Assembly: GCF_000275845.1 (NCBI RefSeq)
Contig: NW_006766883.1
Coordinates: 2,315,843 to 2,379,842 of the forward strand
Direction: 5' to 3'
DNA length: 64,000 nt
DNA from: Dichomitus squalens LYAD-421 SS1
Taxonomy: Eukaryota; Basidiomycota; Agaricomycetes; Polyporales; Polyporaceae
A model generated the notes under the pieces. That model had not been told where the DNA came from, searched no databases, and saw only the letters and a program-made list of their open reading frames with translations. The position numbers and the translations under genes were made by a program. Within the stretch, counting starts at the first letter, position 1; each line of letters opens with the position of its first letter. This document shows, one piece after another, positions 21,778-34,404 of this stretch.

Positions 21778-24213
21778 TCATTTCTGGAACTCGCTCAGTA
21801 CGTGAGCCGAGTCCAGGAACATGGTCTTATTGACTAGGAAGTCTTTGCGCGCCATGAGGACGAGGCTCTATAGGTGTGGCAGCGAGTACTTACCATCGGG
21901 TATGGCGGTGATATTGTCCCGCATGAGCTGGAGCACGACCCTATTGGTCGGCGTGAATTGAGGCCATGGCGCTGGAGTAACAAGTGAGCAAGCCTCGATC
22001 ACCACTGAAGATAGCGATGGAAACGTGCTCACCGCCTGGGTTCAAGTCGCTGATGAAATTGATGTAGAAGTCTGCCATCTGGTTGGCGAATTCTTGCTCG
22101 ACGGCCGGGAACTGTCCGAAGAGCAACTCCAGTTCGGACCCGTGGAAGACTGTACATATATACCCAATACGTCCAGCAAGATGATGTAGCATGCGAAGAC
22201 GCAATGAAGGACTAACCTCCTAAAGACGGGTCGTTGCCAGGGATGAACTCCGTGAAGAAGTAGGCGAAGAGCGGTTGAAGCGATGCAGCCTTGTCGAACA
22301 ACAGCCGTCTCGCGGATAGGTACATATTGTCAGTATACCACGCCTCCGCGCGGTCGAATAGCGAATCCCCGGTATTGAACTGGCCTCCCAGGCTGGAGTC
22401 ATTGGCAGGGTATAGGCTGTTGATCGTGTCGAAGACATCTTGGGTGACTGTCGAAGGGTCGATGAGGAGCTGCTTGATGAACGTGTCGAATCTGGCGTCT
22501 TCCTCGCTAGCCAGAACGCTGAGGTTGCGCACTGACTGACTGAAAACTGTCCCTTCGTTGAGCTGGAGGAGAGGAATTGAGGGATGGCTGAATTGAGATT
22601 GTACGAGGCTGCTCACATTGGTACCAGCAAGGATAGGTACGTGGAGAAACTTGCCGCTAGCGATGCGCTGCGAGGGCCGTTCGGTGATGAAACTGCCTGC
22701 AGGTCCTACTGTAGGCTGCCACAGCTGGCCGTTCAGTACTTCGTTAGTCATGGCAACTGAAACGTTGTTGAGAGTCTGAACAAAGGATTAGCTAAGCTCG
22801 ATTTGCACTAACACTGGTGCTCACTTCAAATGGAAGGTTCTGTAGGCAGGCAAACGACGCCGGTCCGGAGGGGCATCCGGTCAGGTTGACCAGGCTTGCA
22901 AACGGGAAGCCCGGTTTGTCATAGGTGCTCGCAGGCGGCGCCGTCTTGCTAATGCACGACGGTAGGCAGGGAAAGGGGTCAGTGAATAGCGAGTGCGGGA
23001 GGAAGATACACTCTCACAATGGTCCGGTAGAAGAGTCGAAAATCGCCGCCCTGAACAACTTCTTTGAAGAAGGGAAGAGAACCTGTGCTTCAGCGCTCCC
23101 TGCGCCTGCGGACTGTTCCCATTAAGAAACCAGCTTGCCATCCAAAGTGTCGTTACGGACCTGTCCCCATATAGTAACCTTGTATCGGATATCAGAGTAA
23201 GTCAACAGCGTCCATAAGCAAGCAGACCTGCCTTCTCCGGGTCACCTCCGAAGGCGGCGATATTCTCCTGAAGGAACTCGAGGGCGGCTCGCTGGTCCTG
23301 CAAGCCAGCGTTCAGGTCCGAGGCAGGAACATGGCTGCTTGCCAGCTGTTCGACTACGACTCAATACGTGGCACCCCGGTTCGAGAAGTCATCGGGGCTC
23401 ACGAAGCCAAAGGTGTTGACGCGGTAGTTGCTGCGCCAAGTCGATCAGTCTGGTAACCCTATGCGCATGCTTGGCGTACGTACACAGAAACAAACATTAT
23501 CGGCTTGCTGGTCGCAACGCTGCGCTGGATGAGAACTGTCGCATATGGCATGAGGGACATCAACCGTGTCAAAGCCATTCCACTGGTGCTCACACGTGGG
23601 ATCGAACTGTGGATTAGAAGCAGCCCTATGGGAAACGGTTCGGTGCGATTAGCCTGCGCGATGACGCAGTCGTATGGTGCCGTGCCTACCCATTCATGAA
23701 GGCGCCGCCCTGCGCGGTTAGAGGGACTTGTTCAGGACCTGAAGTGCGCAGCATGAGAATGGACAGTTGGTGCTCACATAGAACCAGACCAAGACGGGGA
23801 TCTTCTCTGAGGTGCTGATGTTGCTGGGGCGGAAAACCTGACATAATGGAAGTACTGAGCGCAGATCCATGAGATCTAAGAGTCTTCCCCACGTTCAGGA
23901 ACAGGCAGTCCTCCGACTGAGGCGCGCCAAGACTGGTCGAAGGAACTTGTGGGCAAGCATTCCCGAAGGTGGAGGCATCCTGTATGGACGTCGACCGATT
24001 GACGAAGGGTACAGGAGCTTTGAAACGCAATGACCCAATGGGTGGTTGAGCGAATGGAATGCCCAGCCAACGCTCTGTTCCATTTGCTGTTGCGACGCCT
24101 CTGAAAATCCCCGAGCTAGTATGTATGTCGAGGGTGTCGAGCCTTCCAGACGCAGACGATGGCAGCAAGAGCAAGACGGAAGAGACGAAAGCACTGAGAT
24201 TCTTTCTCCACAT
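21778..24213 (-). CDS. Secreted type-B carboxylesterase/lipase, paralogue C
   Basis: Third family member. It starts [20 protein letters not shown] (signal peptide), then [33 protein letters not shown] and [15 protein letters not shown] strands. The elbow is [19 protein letters not shown], followed by [17 protein letters not shown] and [13 protein letters not shown], ending HVLSEFQK with stop TGA. The GC-donor intron before VTIWGQ is present (GAGAAG|GCAGGT). It is most similar to paralogue A (shared [20 protein letters not shown] and [18 protein letters not shown]). It is divergent with the large gene to its right, sharing a promoter region of about 730 bases. Confidence 0.88.
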
Positions 24214-24270
24214 ATTTCACGATGCGGAAGTGCTGGGGAGGCGGCTAGACGTTTTGACGGCATGCAGAGT

Positions 24271-24277
24271 CTTATAT
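24271..24277 (-). promoter_or_regulatory. TATA-like box of esterase C
   Basis: ATATAAG on the minus strand about 60 bases before the ATG, at the position conserved in paralogues A and B. Confidence 0.5.
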
Positions 24278-24945
24278 GCAACCTGCTGCGGAATCAGTCG
24301 TTCCATATAGTACTGGCACCGCGTGAAGAAAGCTGAAAATCCTGTCTCAGGAACAGTACATGCTGCCCGATGCCAAGAATTGGTCAGAAAACGACTCCGG
24401 AAAGACCGTTTCTCTACCATCCATACCTTAACAGGTATCTAGGCGTCGGTTTTCTATCCTTCTTTAGAGGCCGAAGTTGGACCGGCCGCGACAAACAGCG
24501 GGCATGCCTGTCACGGGATCGCACGGGCATCCGGTTTCCTGTGACTGCCGTGAGTATGTGCGACACAAGAGAACAAAAGAGGACATTGGATAGTGGGGTC
24601 CGCAGTGGTGAATAAAAAGATGAACCATAATAGTAACGAGAAGCGAGACCACCAGTCGATAATTAGGACGAAGCATACAAGGGCTAGGAACAACGCTATT
24701 TTGGATTTCAACAGTATTGGTGGACCATGATACCTGCTCTTTCGCTGGTTTTGGGAGACGTGATATTCCTGGCCTGTCAGCTGGCTGACGTCTGTGGTAG
24801 CCTGGAGCAGAGACGTGTGCTATGGCCAGCCCGGAAGCAATCAGTTAAGCTACAAGCTGCATAATGACTGAAGGATTTTTGCTTTGGAAGTCAACTGGTG
24901 AGACAGCGTGACTGTGTAGTTAGTGCCCAGAGCTCCGTGGAAGGG

Positions 24946-27900
24946 ATGAACTCACAGCGCGCGGCCCTGATGGAACATCATGCCGTTGGGCGCCTATGTA
25001 ATCAACTCGTATGGTTCGGGAAACATCCGCCAATGCCTCAGAGCGCCCACGGACCAGAGACAGCCAGCGTCCAAAATCGCTTCGACTTCTCAAACTGCAG
25101 GCCGATGGACTCTGGTTCTGCTGGAGAACTTGAGCTTCGAGCTCATGTCCATAGCTTGATGACGGAGTACGCCTTACAGCATCTTACCACCAATTATGTT
25201 ACCTGGACGCAGGACAGTGTCGCAAACGTGAGCATATACTCACATCATACACGTTCTGGTTCTGGCTGAAGGCCACTTAACTTGAACAGCTCCTCTCAGA
25301 ATCGCTGGCATATGCACCGACGCGCTCTCCGACAGATGTCTTTCTTACAAAGGATCCGTTCGAGTACCTATGTCAGAAATGGGGCTTGTCAAAACTAGAC
25401 GTCTATGAGGAACGTTGGGTGGTCGAGGATGTCAAGACCTTATCTTATCTCAAGAGGGAGATGGACGTGCTTAGAAGCGGTGGGGCGACAGAACGAGTAT
25501 GGAAAGATTGTAGCGATGGTATGTGTTTGATCCATAGGTCCTCATTATGCGCTGAGCTTCGTCGCAGAAGACCACAGCACATTCTTGCTGAGCAGGCCCA
25601 TGTCCCCCATATTGTCACGCCGCTCCAGAGATGAGACACCTCTTCTCAATAGAAGGCTAAGCGTAGCAACGCATTCTCGAAGCGGCCGCGAGATCCTCCA
25701 AGCCTGGAACATAACTGAGATCGGAGAGGCTACTTTCCACGAAGTGGTAGTAGATGAAGACGAGGCTCTGTAAGTGCTGACTCCCACGTTGAGAGCCAGG
25801 CGTTGATATATGCCCAAGCGGGAACAAGCTTGGAATGGATTCAGAGAGCCACCAGGCCGTCCTATCGCTCATTCACTCAACCTCCATCATGTCAGCCCGG
25901 CCGGACGTGGTGTCCACAACAAGGCACTTAGACGACTTCCTGCGTGCAGACACGCCCTTGCCCAAAATTCTCGAACCTGAGATCTTGCCAATATTTCCAA
26001 CCTTTCGGCAGCCAGGGCAAAGTCTGGCGCAGCTAAGATCCGGAGAAAATCCCTTCATGGCGTCTTTGGAGGCCGTGGCCCACCATCCGGAACCGTGGTT
26101 ATCCCGGGTAGACATTCAAGAAGAGGATGAGGATGACCTGGACAACGAACACCTCGTCGTTGCTGGCGGATGGCGTACGCGATGTGCAGTCTGTCCTTGA
26201 ACTATCATACTGACGATGCAAGTAGATGCGTTCAAGACGCCGTCTTCTCCCTTGACCTTGGGCACGCCGTCCCTCGCGGATAGCTCTAGCGACGTCGACG
26301 AACTTTTCCTTCGATCGTCGCAAGAGGCGGTGTCGCAAGATGATTTCCTTCCTATGGGTATGTGCTGTCAGCTTCAAAATAGCGCGACGGGCTTGTGAAA
26401 GGTGTCCTCAGAGGAGTATCAGTTTCCCAAATCAGAGAGATACGGCGTGTCATGCTCAAAGCGACCGCGACTGGGGGAGATGGAGAGGTGAGGGTGGCAC
26501 CATAGACGCATATTCTTGCTAACAGCGAGAGTAGCTTGTCAGCTTTCATTTCTCCGCTCATTCGCCCCTTACATGCGCCTAGTCTGAGAATTGCTCGCTC
26601 CCCCAAGTCGCAACCGTCATCGCCTCGTACCACCATTACGATGTCTATGCTCGGCCAGCCTCCATCTGAAGCGGCACCGGAGGAGGCACGTGTCTCAGAA
26701 CGAGAATACGACATTACACTTCGGCCCGGAAACGACGTTCTGGTTAGCGATGACTCTATGACGTTTGCAACGAAGCTCGTCGAACGAGCGTGTGGAGGTC
26801 ACGTAGGGGAAGACGATCCGCATAGTATAATCACGGGTGAGAAGATAGACGAGAAGGAAGAGCATTCGATGGATGGTACGCATATCTCGCGAAGAGGAAT
26901 ATGCACGTATCCATAGTGGATTGAATGGCTGACGAGCATACATTTCAGTGCCAACTCTGCGCCCTCCAAACGAACATCCTACTGGAGTCTCGCCACCTAC
27001 CCGGTTATCCGATTTACTCCTCTCCGGCAGACCGGGTCACGCTATCGCCCTCTCTGGTGTTAATCAGACGACGCATACAAGGGACTGTACGAGCTTCCTG
27101 CAGAAAGTCAAGGGTCTGCAGTCGCTGCAACTCGAGCTGAGCTGGATGTGAGTACGAGCTAATGCATCATTGGTTTATACCTGAACTTCCTGCTAGTCCG
27201 TTCAAGTATGGTCGCACAATTCCTACGGACGAAGAGGTCGCCGATGTAGCCGACGAACTATCCCTGCATCTTGCAAAGGCCATCGAACTTCCGCGGGACG
27301 AAATCGCACGCCGTCTTTCAGAGCTCTTGGACGATAACTCGATGCTTTCTCTATCTCAGTCGGCAGATAGTACTGGGCCCGAACGAGTTTGGGAGCTGGA
27401 TGACGAAGTCGACCTGCATGACTTTGCCATATCGAATCATCTTGATGAGCCCAGTCTCATACTGACTCGCGCCGACCGGAGACGGCTAGCAGGTCTTCCT
27501 CTGGTGGATTGGAGCGAGGCCAACGAGGATGTCGGAGGTAGCAATGAAGACAAGGAGCAAACCAATAGCAGCTCCCCTATCGAGCGACCCCGAAAGAAGG
27601 TGAGATTTGAAGAGCCGGGTAATGTCCATGTCTTTCCGGGTGCGTCTTTCGGAGAGGCTCCTGACAAACCGACGAGCCTGACGGAGCTCGGGGACGCTCC
27701 GACGGAACTTGACGAGTCTGGTGTCTTCCTCACGGACTTGGGAACCCTTGGCGACTCCCGATGTGATCTCAGTAGCACCTCCTTTGTGCAAATGGCTTAT
27801 GAAACGGAAGGATTTAACGGGCCTACCACCGACGGAGACCTTTTCCTTGACATGCATCCAGATCACTCCTACGACCTCGGCTCCGGGAATTTGCTCTCGA

Positions 27901-29421
27901 TGGACTTCTCGAACCTCCTTGCGTCTCCGAATATTGACTGCGCGTTTCCTATTGAGTCGCTACTCGATGGCCGTATTTTCGCTCCCGCGAATCTCGAATA
28001 CGTACGGACTCCGCCAAATGTGGCTGCGGCTGCGGACCCGCCTAGCCCAGGACGTGTTACTCGCGACTCTCGGAGTCTATCCGCCACGCTTGCCGACCCT
28101 GCTTGCCGACCCCCCACGGCACCCACTGCGGACTGCGAGAAGTTGCAAAGCTCATACTTGCCTTCGGCCGTGATGGTCAAGGACGACAAATTGCGGCCGT
28201 CTTCCCCTGCCCCTACTCTACATGTTCTCTCCACTGGTCAATCGCTTGCTCAGTATCTAGCTCTATGTGGAAAGGCGTGCTCAAACATTGGTGCTGAAGC
28301 TCCCGCGTCTGTTTCTGGAAGTGAGGACAGCGACTCTATGGCCGCTGGCTCTGCCACGAAACCAATCGCTTCCTGCGCCCCTCGGGGCATTCCTACTGAA
28401 GTTCTCGATGATCGCACTATCGGCCTCCAAGGCGATCACGGACTGCCACATACTCAGCACAGATATATGGCTTCGCTGACCCTGATCCAGAAACGTGCGC
28501 TCGTCCGAGCTCTCGCCTCCTACTGCGCCATCGAACTCATCGAACGCGAACACCTCGGCGGCGGCGACGTGGCTTCTGAGTCGGAAGACTTGATCCTGGA
28601 CTGCGATACTGCGGTCATCTTTGCTTCATTGGAGTTGTTGCCTGCTCGGGCGTCTGGTTTGCTCTCACTGCTGAGCCGACTGTCCTGGCGCTACCTTCGC
28701 TTACTACTTGTCTTCGAGTGCTACCCGTCTGCTTGGGACTTCGCCGGCCCCGTGAACAGGACGGTCGTTGACCATTTCGTCGCAAGTGTATGGAGTCCGC
28801 CTGTCGTGAAGGCGGTCAAGAATTTCAAGAGAGATCTGTCGATAGCCGAAGGTCTGCAGACCAAGCGCGAGACATGCGTCGTGGAGTACGCGTTCGCAAA
28901 GTCGGTCGAAGAAGCTGCCGTCTTTGCAAGGCAATACGGAGACTCCGCCGAGGCGCGAGACGTGACCGGCGGGGCAATCTGGGGCCAGCGGCTTTGGCTA
29001 ACCCACGAGGACCGCGATGTCTGTTCTTCCATATGGATCTAGCTCGAAGAGTACTGATGCCTTATTGTTACTTTCTAGGGAGAATACGACCTGTGTGGAG
29101 TGGACGGCATGAATCTGTTCGCTTCATCCCTGTTGCTATCGCAAGTGAGTTTAGAAGACTTCCTGGAGACGACACCTGAAGACAGGCTTCGGGACTATGG
29201 AGGTCTTCTCAGTGTGGAGAGAATCGTGAGTGCCCTCCCCTCCATGTGCCACGGGCGCGCTGATGGCCTATCTTCCACATTAGGCGCGCTTTAACGTCGA
29301 GACGGCGCGGAGACTGGAGGCCATGCAGCTTCCACCTTCGTCGCCGATCTCAGCAACGAATGGGAATAGCTCGTCCTCGTTGTACAGTGTGCCGATTCTG
29401 GGTGACAGCGAGATAGATTGA
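24946..29421 (+). CDS. Large protein, possible SHOC1/ZIP2-like (XPF-like) meiotic factor
   Basis: Many-exon gene with an uncertain start: 24946 is the ATG I prefer, with 24898 upstream also in frame. The first clear exons encode TTNYVTWTQDSVAN, then LLSESLAYAPTRSPTDVF and KLDVYEERWVVEDVKTLSYL. The middle is acidic, Ser-rich and probably disordered (about 25830-28440), with the basic patch ERPRKKVRFEEP. The folded C-terminal part contains DLILDCDTAVIFASLELLPA, LLLVFECYPSAWDF, VKAVKNFKRDLSIAEG and VVEYAFAKSVEEAAVFARQY, then DGMNLFASSLLLSQVSLEDF and SVERIARFNVETARRLEAM. The order of a Rossmann-like strand pattern followed by a helix-hairpin-helix-like stretch resembles XPF-family inactive nucleases such as SHOC1/ZIP2 of the meiotic crossover pathway. 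This assignment is from pattern only. A 5' fragment is duplicated at 14.3-14.7 kb. Confidence 0.45.
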
Positions 29422-29679
29422 TCTGCGATGAGGCACAGGCGATCACCGGCCGCATAACATCTCAACATCTCAACCATACACAACGTGATTCTCCTCGCGT
29501 ACCACAGGGTTTGAAGATAAAAATAGCTGATCGGCCCTGACGCGGCGCACATGTACGACGTAACTTGATACACAAACGCAATGTTCGCGACGAACCCTGA
29601 CCATCCAGAACAATCAGATACATCATGTTGCAGATTGCCACATGACAACATTGGCAAGGTCAATAGACTCACCTGTCTA

Positions 29680-31009
29680 TCAGTTAATCTCGAGCTCCCA
29701 AAGCTCGTCGGATCGCTCATTCGACGACAAGAGACCTCCAAAGAGCACAAGCTTCGTATCCCCGTGCCCATCCACCCATGCTGCAGGTGGAAACCAGCCA
29801 CGACCCTCCGGGAGGTGATCGTCGGAGTAGACCTCGAGCTGCTGCCATTGCCAGCCGTTGAGCACGTCATCGCCCTCCTTCAAAAGCACCCAGACATCGT
29901 CCCAAAATTGCCCTGCACCCGCATGGCCCTGGCTGCTGGCTTCGCGCTCTCCGTGATAGAGAACCGCGACAGAGTTTGATAGGGCTGGGAAAGGAGATTG
30001 GAAGTGCGCGAAGCCGGCAACAGAGCGCGGTCCAGGGCTCCCGAGTACGGGGTCGGCGGTGGGTTGGACAGTCACCCATTTGTCTTCAGCAATGATATAA
30101 ATGTCTACCTCACCAGCCGCGCTCGGAAGTTGCTGACCGCAAAAGCCTGAAGATGGATGATAAACCGTCGATCTCACGCCAGAATAGAGAACATGGGAGC
30201 CAATACACACCGCCGAAACGCAAGAGCAAGTCTTTCCCAGCTACGGTCGTTGCAGCAAGTGAGGTGCCTCCGCGACCTGGCTCAGGGGCGGACGCGAGGA
30301 CCTTCCATGAGTAATCCTTGACATGAAACGCGTGCAGTGTGCTGAGCCTGCCACTCGTCGGGCAGCCCGCGTGGATGTAGATGTTGCCCTACGTGAGGCG
30401 TGAAGCAGTATGAGAGCCACCTAACAGTGGGGGCCGTCCGCGATGATAGATTGAGGTACGTACCCCGAGAGCGACGGACGCATGGTAACTACGGGACTCC
30501 GGTGCCTGGTCCTCGTTCGTCGCAACAATTCGCTCCCATCGTACGGACTGCTGTGGGCCCTCGGAGGCATTGATAGTCGCCTTCCAGACCCCAACTTGAT
30601 GGGCATCCAGAGGAGTCATGTCCTCTCCTCCTCGGCCTCCCCACAAGTACAGAGCATCATTGAGCCAGACGGTGGTTGCGCCTACCCGTGGTTGAGGAAG
30701 CGCGCTGTTCTGGTCCGCGAAGTCACAAGTGTGCTTCGGATCCGGCGTTAGCATTCGCCATCCTTGTGAGAGCAGGCCTTTAGCCAGATCGAACACGTGA
30801 AGCGAGCCTCTGGGAGTAGCATCGCGGCCCACTCCCGCGTCGATCGGCGTGCGGGGCTTGAGCTCTCCTCCGTACACGATGAGGATCCCGGACTTCGTTA
30901 CAGACAAGCAATGCGAGGATCGCGCGAGGAATGGCGTCTTGGAGAGCGAGAACCAGTGTGCTATCGGCATCTTGTATACGGAGTTGAGGGTTTGTGACAA
31001 AGTTGGCAA
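29680..31009 (-). CDS. Kelch-repeat protein
   Basis: Beta-propeller protein. It starts at 31009 (MPTLSQTLNSVYKM) or at the internal Met at 30970 (MPIAHWFSLS). Kelch-like blades are visible: RSSHCLSVTKSGILIVYGGE, then PRVGATTVWLNDALYLWGG, SRSYHASVAL-GNIYIHAGC, PGRGGTSLAATTVAG with LLLRFGG, and WVDGHGDTKLVLFGGLL. It ends SDELWELEIN. Some blades are split by introns. The role is not visible; kelch propellers are mostly protein-binding scaffolds. It is convergent with the large gene to its left (stop codons about 260 bases apart). Confidence 0.8.
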
Positions 31010-31448
31010 GGAGAGGCAGAGGGCCTAGGCACGGTGCATGGCTACGGCGATGGGAACTGAAATGGATCACACGTGATGGCTTTGTCACGCTGTGCTTCTC
31101 GTATTGATAAGAGCTTGAATGAAAAACCTGGAGGTCAGGCGGTGGGAGGGAAAGCTGAGCTTTGCACCGATTGCGCAGACTTGGGAATAGTCTAGCTGGT
31201 CACTGAGTCCGAACTTCGCACAATATGCGTTGTTTGGCCTTATTAGGACCAGAAGCCACTGCCTGCCATTCTGGGACGCATGGTCTCCTGTCGTACTAGC
31301 GCTGGCTGACTTTGGGTCTTCACGCAATCAGTTACGCCGATATACGTACGCTTCCCGGCGAGCGAAGCTAGTGCTCGAAATCGCCGATAATGGGGGGTCG
31401 TTGTGTCGAGACCGCTCTGTTAACATCGACTCATCCTCACGAGAACCC
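31010..31448. other. Spacer between kelch gene and decayed monooxygenase
   Basis: Upstream regions of two divergent units. No gene or clear promoter motif identified. Confidence 0.35.
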
Positions 31449-33420
31449 ATGTCCACAGCATCTAAGAAAGAAAGACTTCGAAGGTGCCGTCATTGGTGGT
31501 GGCGTGTACGGCTTGGCATCCTCCGCTGCCCGTCAGAATGCAGGTATTAGCGTGGAAGTCCTTGTAGTCGCGGTGCGTCGGACGAGCTATGCTCATGTAT
31601 CATAAGAAGGCATTGTCTTACGTCTGTAATTCTAGACGGCCTTGAGTCAGATAATGGCGGGCATCGGTAGAGACTACAACGAGGTCTGCAGACCCTAGGG
31701 TTAATTGCCCTTGCAGGTCTGCAGACCTCCCTTGCCCGTCTCAGACCTCCCTCTCCCCTGACCCACGTGATTCGGCATGTGAGGGAGGTCTGCAGACCTG
31801 CAAGGGTGGTTATCCCTCAGTTCTGCAGACCTCGTTGTAGGCTACTCGGCATCGGCTTGGCTGCTTCATTCATTTCATCCCCAACCTGAGTGTGAACGAA
31901 CTGACTCGTGGTAGGGCCCACTACCGTGCATAGCCTTGAGGTTATGGGTGCGGTTTTCCAGAACATTGCCCCAACCGACCTGGGCTTCAAAGGCTTCCTG
32001 TTCTATTCGGGCCTCGAAGAAGCATGAGCTAATTCGTAACGTACGTATCACCCGAAGCTGTCTGAACATCCTCAACGTTGGGATTCAAAATGACTCACGT
32101 TCAGGATTGTTGTACTCAGCATCCACCTTCCCCGGAAGATGCCACTATCAGCATGCACCGGTGAAGTTTTCGGCTTATCCGCTTCCTGAACCTGTGTACC
32201 GCGAGGCGCTCTCTAACATCGGCTTAACCGGGTGCTTCTCGCCTTGGCGCATCAGTGCCGCCTTCCTCGACGCGCTGGTCGGACTCGTAGACCCACGAAG
32301 CACGCGTTTGAACAAACGCTGCACCTCTATCTCGGAATCGCCCACGAACCCAAGTCGCCTTCTAGCCCATTTCACAGATGGCACTACGCATGAAACGGAT
32401 GTCGTTCTTGGCGCAGACGACATCAAGAGCGCGGTGCGCCACTTCGTAGTCGCCGGGCGAACCGCCAAGAACCTTGCAATCAGCAATGCTATCGCATGTC
32501 GTAGTTCAATTCCATACGCCCAGCTCGATTCCGCTGGCTGCAAGGCCAAATTGACGGATCATTCTGCGTGCTTCCTCGGGCCAGGCAAGGTCGGCGGTCG
32601 ATGTGTGCTGGCTCCGAGTCCAAGCTGATGTCGCAAAACGAAACCCCCGTCGTCTCATCGGCATGCCACCGTCGTCCCGATCATGAACGGCGGACTCGCA
32701 TGACACTCACATCCTACAGGCTTACGGCGTTGAATGAAGTTACCAATACACTGTTTTCCGTCGCTTCTACAGCTCAAGATCGCGGCTTTGTCGGCTAGGT
32801 ACGACGTCCCCATAGGGTCCCAGAACCTGCCGGAAGGTACTCCTCGGGTCGACCAAGTGTCTCGGGAAGACATTCAGAAGGCCTTCGACGGATGGGGCGT
32901 CGACGTGGTGACGCTTCTCCGATTCACGCCGGAGAAGACGGTGCCTTGGTCTGTTTACGTCGTGTGCCCCCATCTGAGAGATACAGCAAGGGGCATGCGG
33001 CTCTTCTGTGAGACGCAGTATGTCGGTCGTTATCGAAGCACTATCCATGGAGCCGCCACAACGAGTGAACCTTCCAGGCTCACGGTACGCTCCCTCACCT
33101 CGGTGCTGGTGCGGGACAGGGCCTAGAGGACGCGCTTCTGCTTGTTCGCTTACTCAGACACACCGAAACGCAGACCGAGAACCTGCAGGTCCGTCGCTCA
33201 GCTTGCTGATTGGAATTGATCATCGATGAATTCGATGCGCGCCTCAGTCCGTCCTGGAAACGTACTCGACCGATCGCGAGCGCAAATGGTTGGGTAAACA
33301 AACCATCGTGCCTGGAGTGTTTACGACCACCACGGACCTCACGGACGGACCGCCGCAGACATGGCTGAAGTTTCACGGGATTTGTGGAAAGCCATTTGGC
33401 GGTATGGATTCGACAACGAC
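31449..33420 (+). pseudogene. Decayed FAD-dependent monooxygenase (second copy)
   Basis: Relative of the gene at 19.5 kb. The ATG at 31449 (MSTASKK) is followed by the FAD motif in a different frame (KDFEGAVIGGGVYGLASSAA), so there is a frameshift within the first 30 codons. The next segment (IGIGL) is interrupted by a 180-base MITE. A long exon then reads AFLDALVGLVDPRSTRLNKR and ETDVVLGADDIKSAVRHF, where the intact copy has GADGIKS. Next are ARYDVPIGSQNLPEGTPRVD, then a broken GD-AHA region, and LGAGAGQGLEDALLLVRLLR in another frame. The end SVLETYSTDRER is recognisable. Several independent breaks make it a pseudogene. Confidence 0.85.
31668..31847. mobile_element. hAT-like MITE (180 bases) with 8-base target duplication
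   Basis: Long terminal inverted repeats of about 65 bases share CTACAACGAGGTCTGCAGA and CCCTTGCAGGTCTGCAGACC. The element is flanked on both sides by GGCATCGG (31660-31667 and 31848-31855). The 8-base duplication is the hAT hallmark. It has no coding capacity. Removing it restores a continuous GGCATCGGCTTGG matching the IGIGL stretch of the monooxygenase family. Confidence 0.85.
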
Positions 33421-33682
33421 TTTCATACCGCACGAAGAACTACACATCCTCTCAATAACGTCCTTACGTAACATGTACACAAACAACCCACCATAATCGT
33501 TAATCATAGGTATCTCAAATAGTATTCTTGTGACGTATGGGCAGAAGCACACCGACAATTAAATGCAACCACCTGATAGCATTGTTCGATAGGGCTGAAG
33601 AAGATTATACTAGACTGGGATGATAGTACATGTGCGGGTGACGCATATAACCATACAGCATAGGAAACTGACCCCAAATCGC

Positions 33683-34163
<481 letters not shown>

Positions 34164-34404
34164 GACGCACGAGGATTGTTGAGTGTAGAAGATGTGTCGG
34201 TGTTCCGCAGACGACGATGCGTGGAAGACGAGGTATGTAATGGTGGTTGGCAGGTGAACCGCGTCGAACGCGTTCAGCCGACTGTAAACGGCGCGCGTTT
34301 GCGCTTGTTTGGGGGACGCACGCGAATTGCGGCAAGGTCCGTCGTGTTAGGCGCCGACTGGGTACCTGCTGCGACATCGACCTCGCTGCTGTAGTCATCG
34401 AGCA

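Noticed and set aside
29107..29160. Ten-base GTGAGTTTAG read as an intron in the large gene
   Set aside because: Too short to splice, and reading straight through gives a continuous conserved-looking helix.
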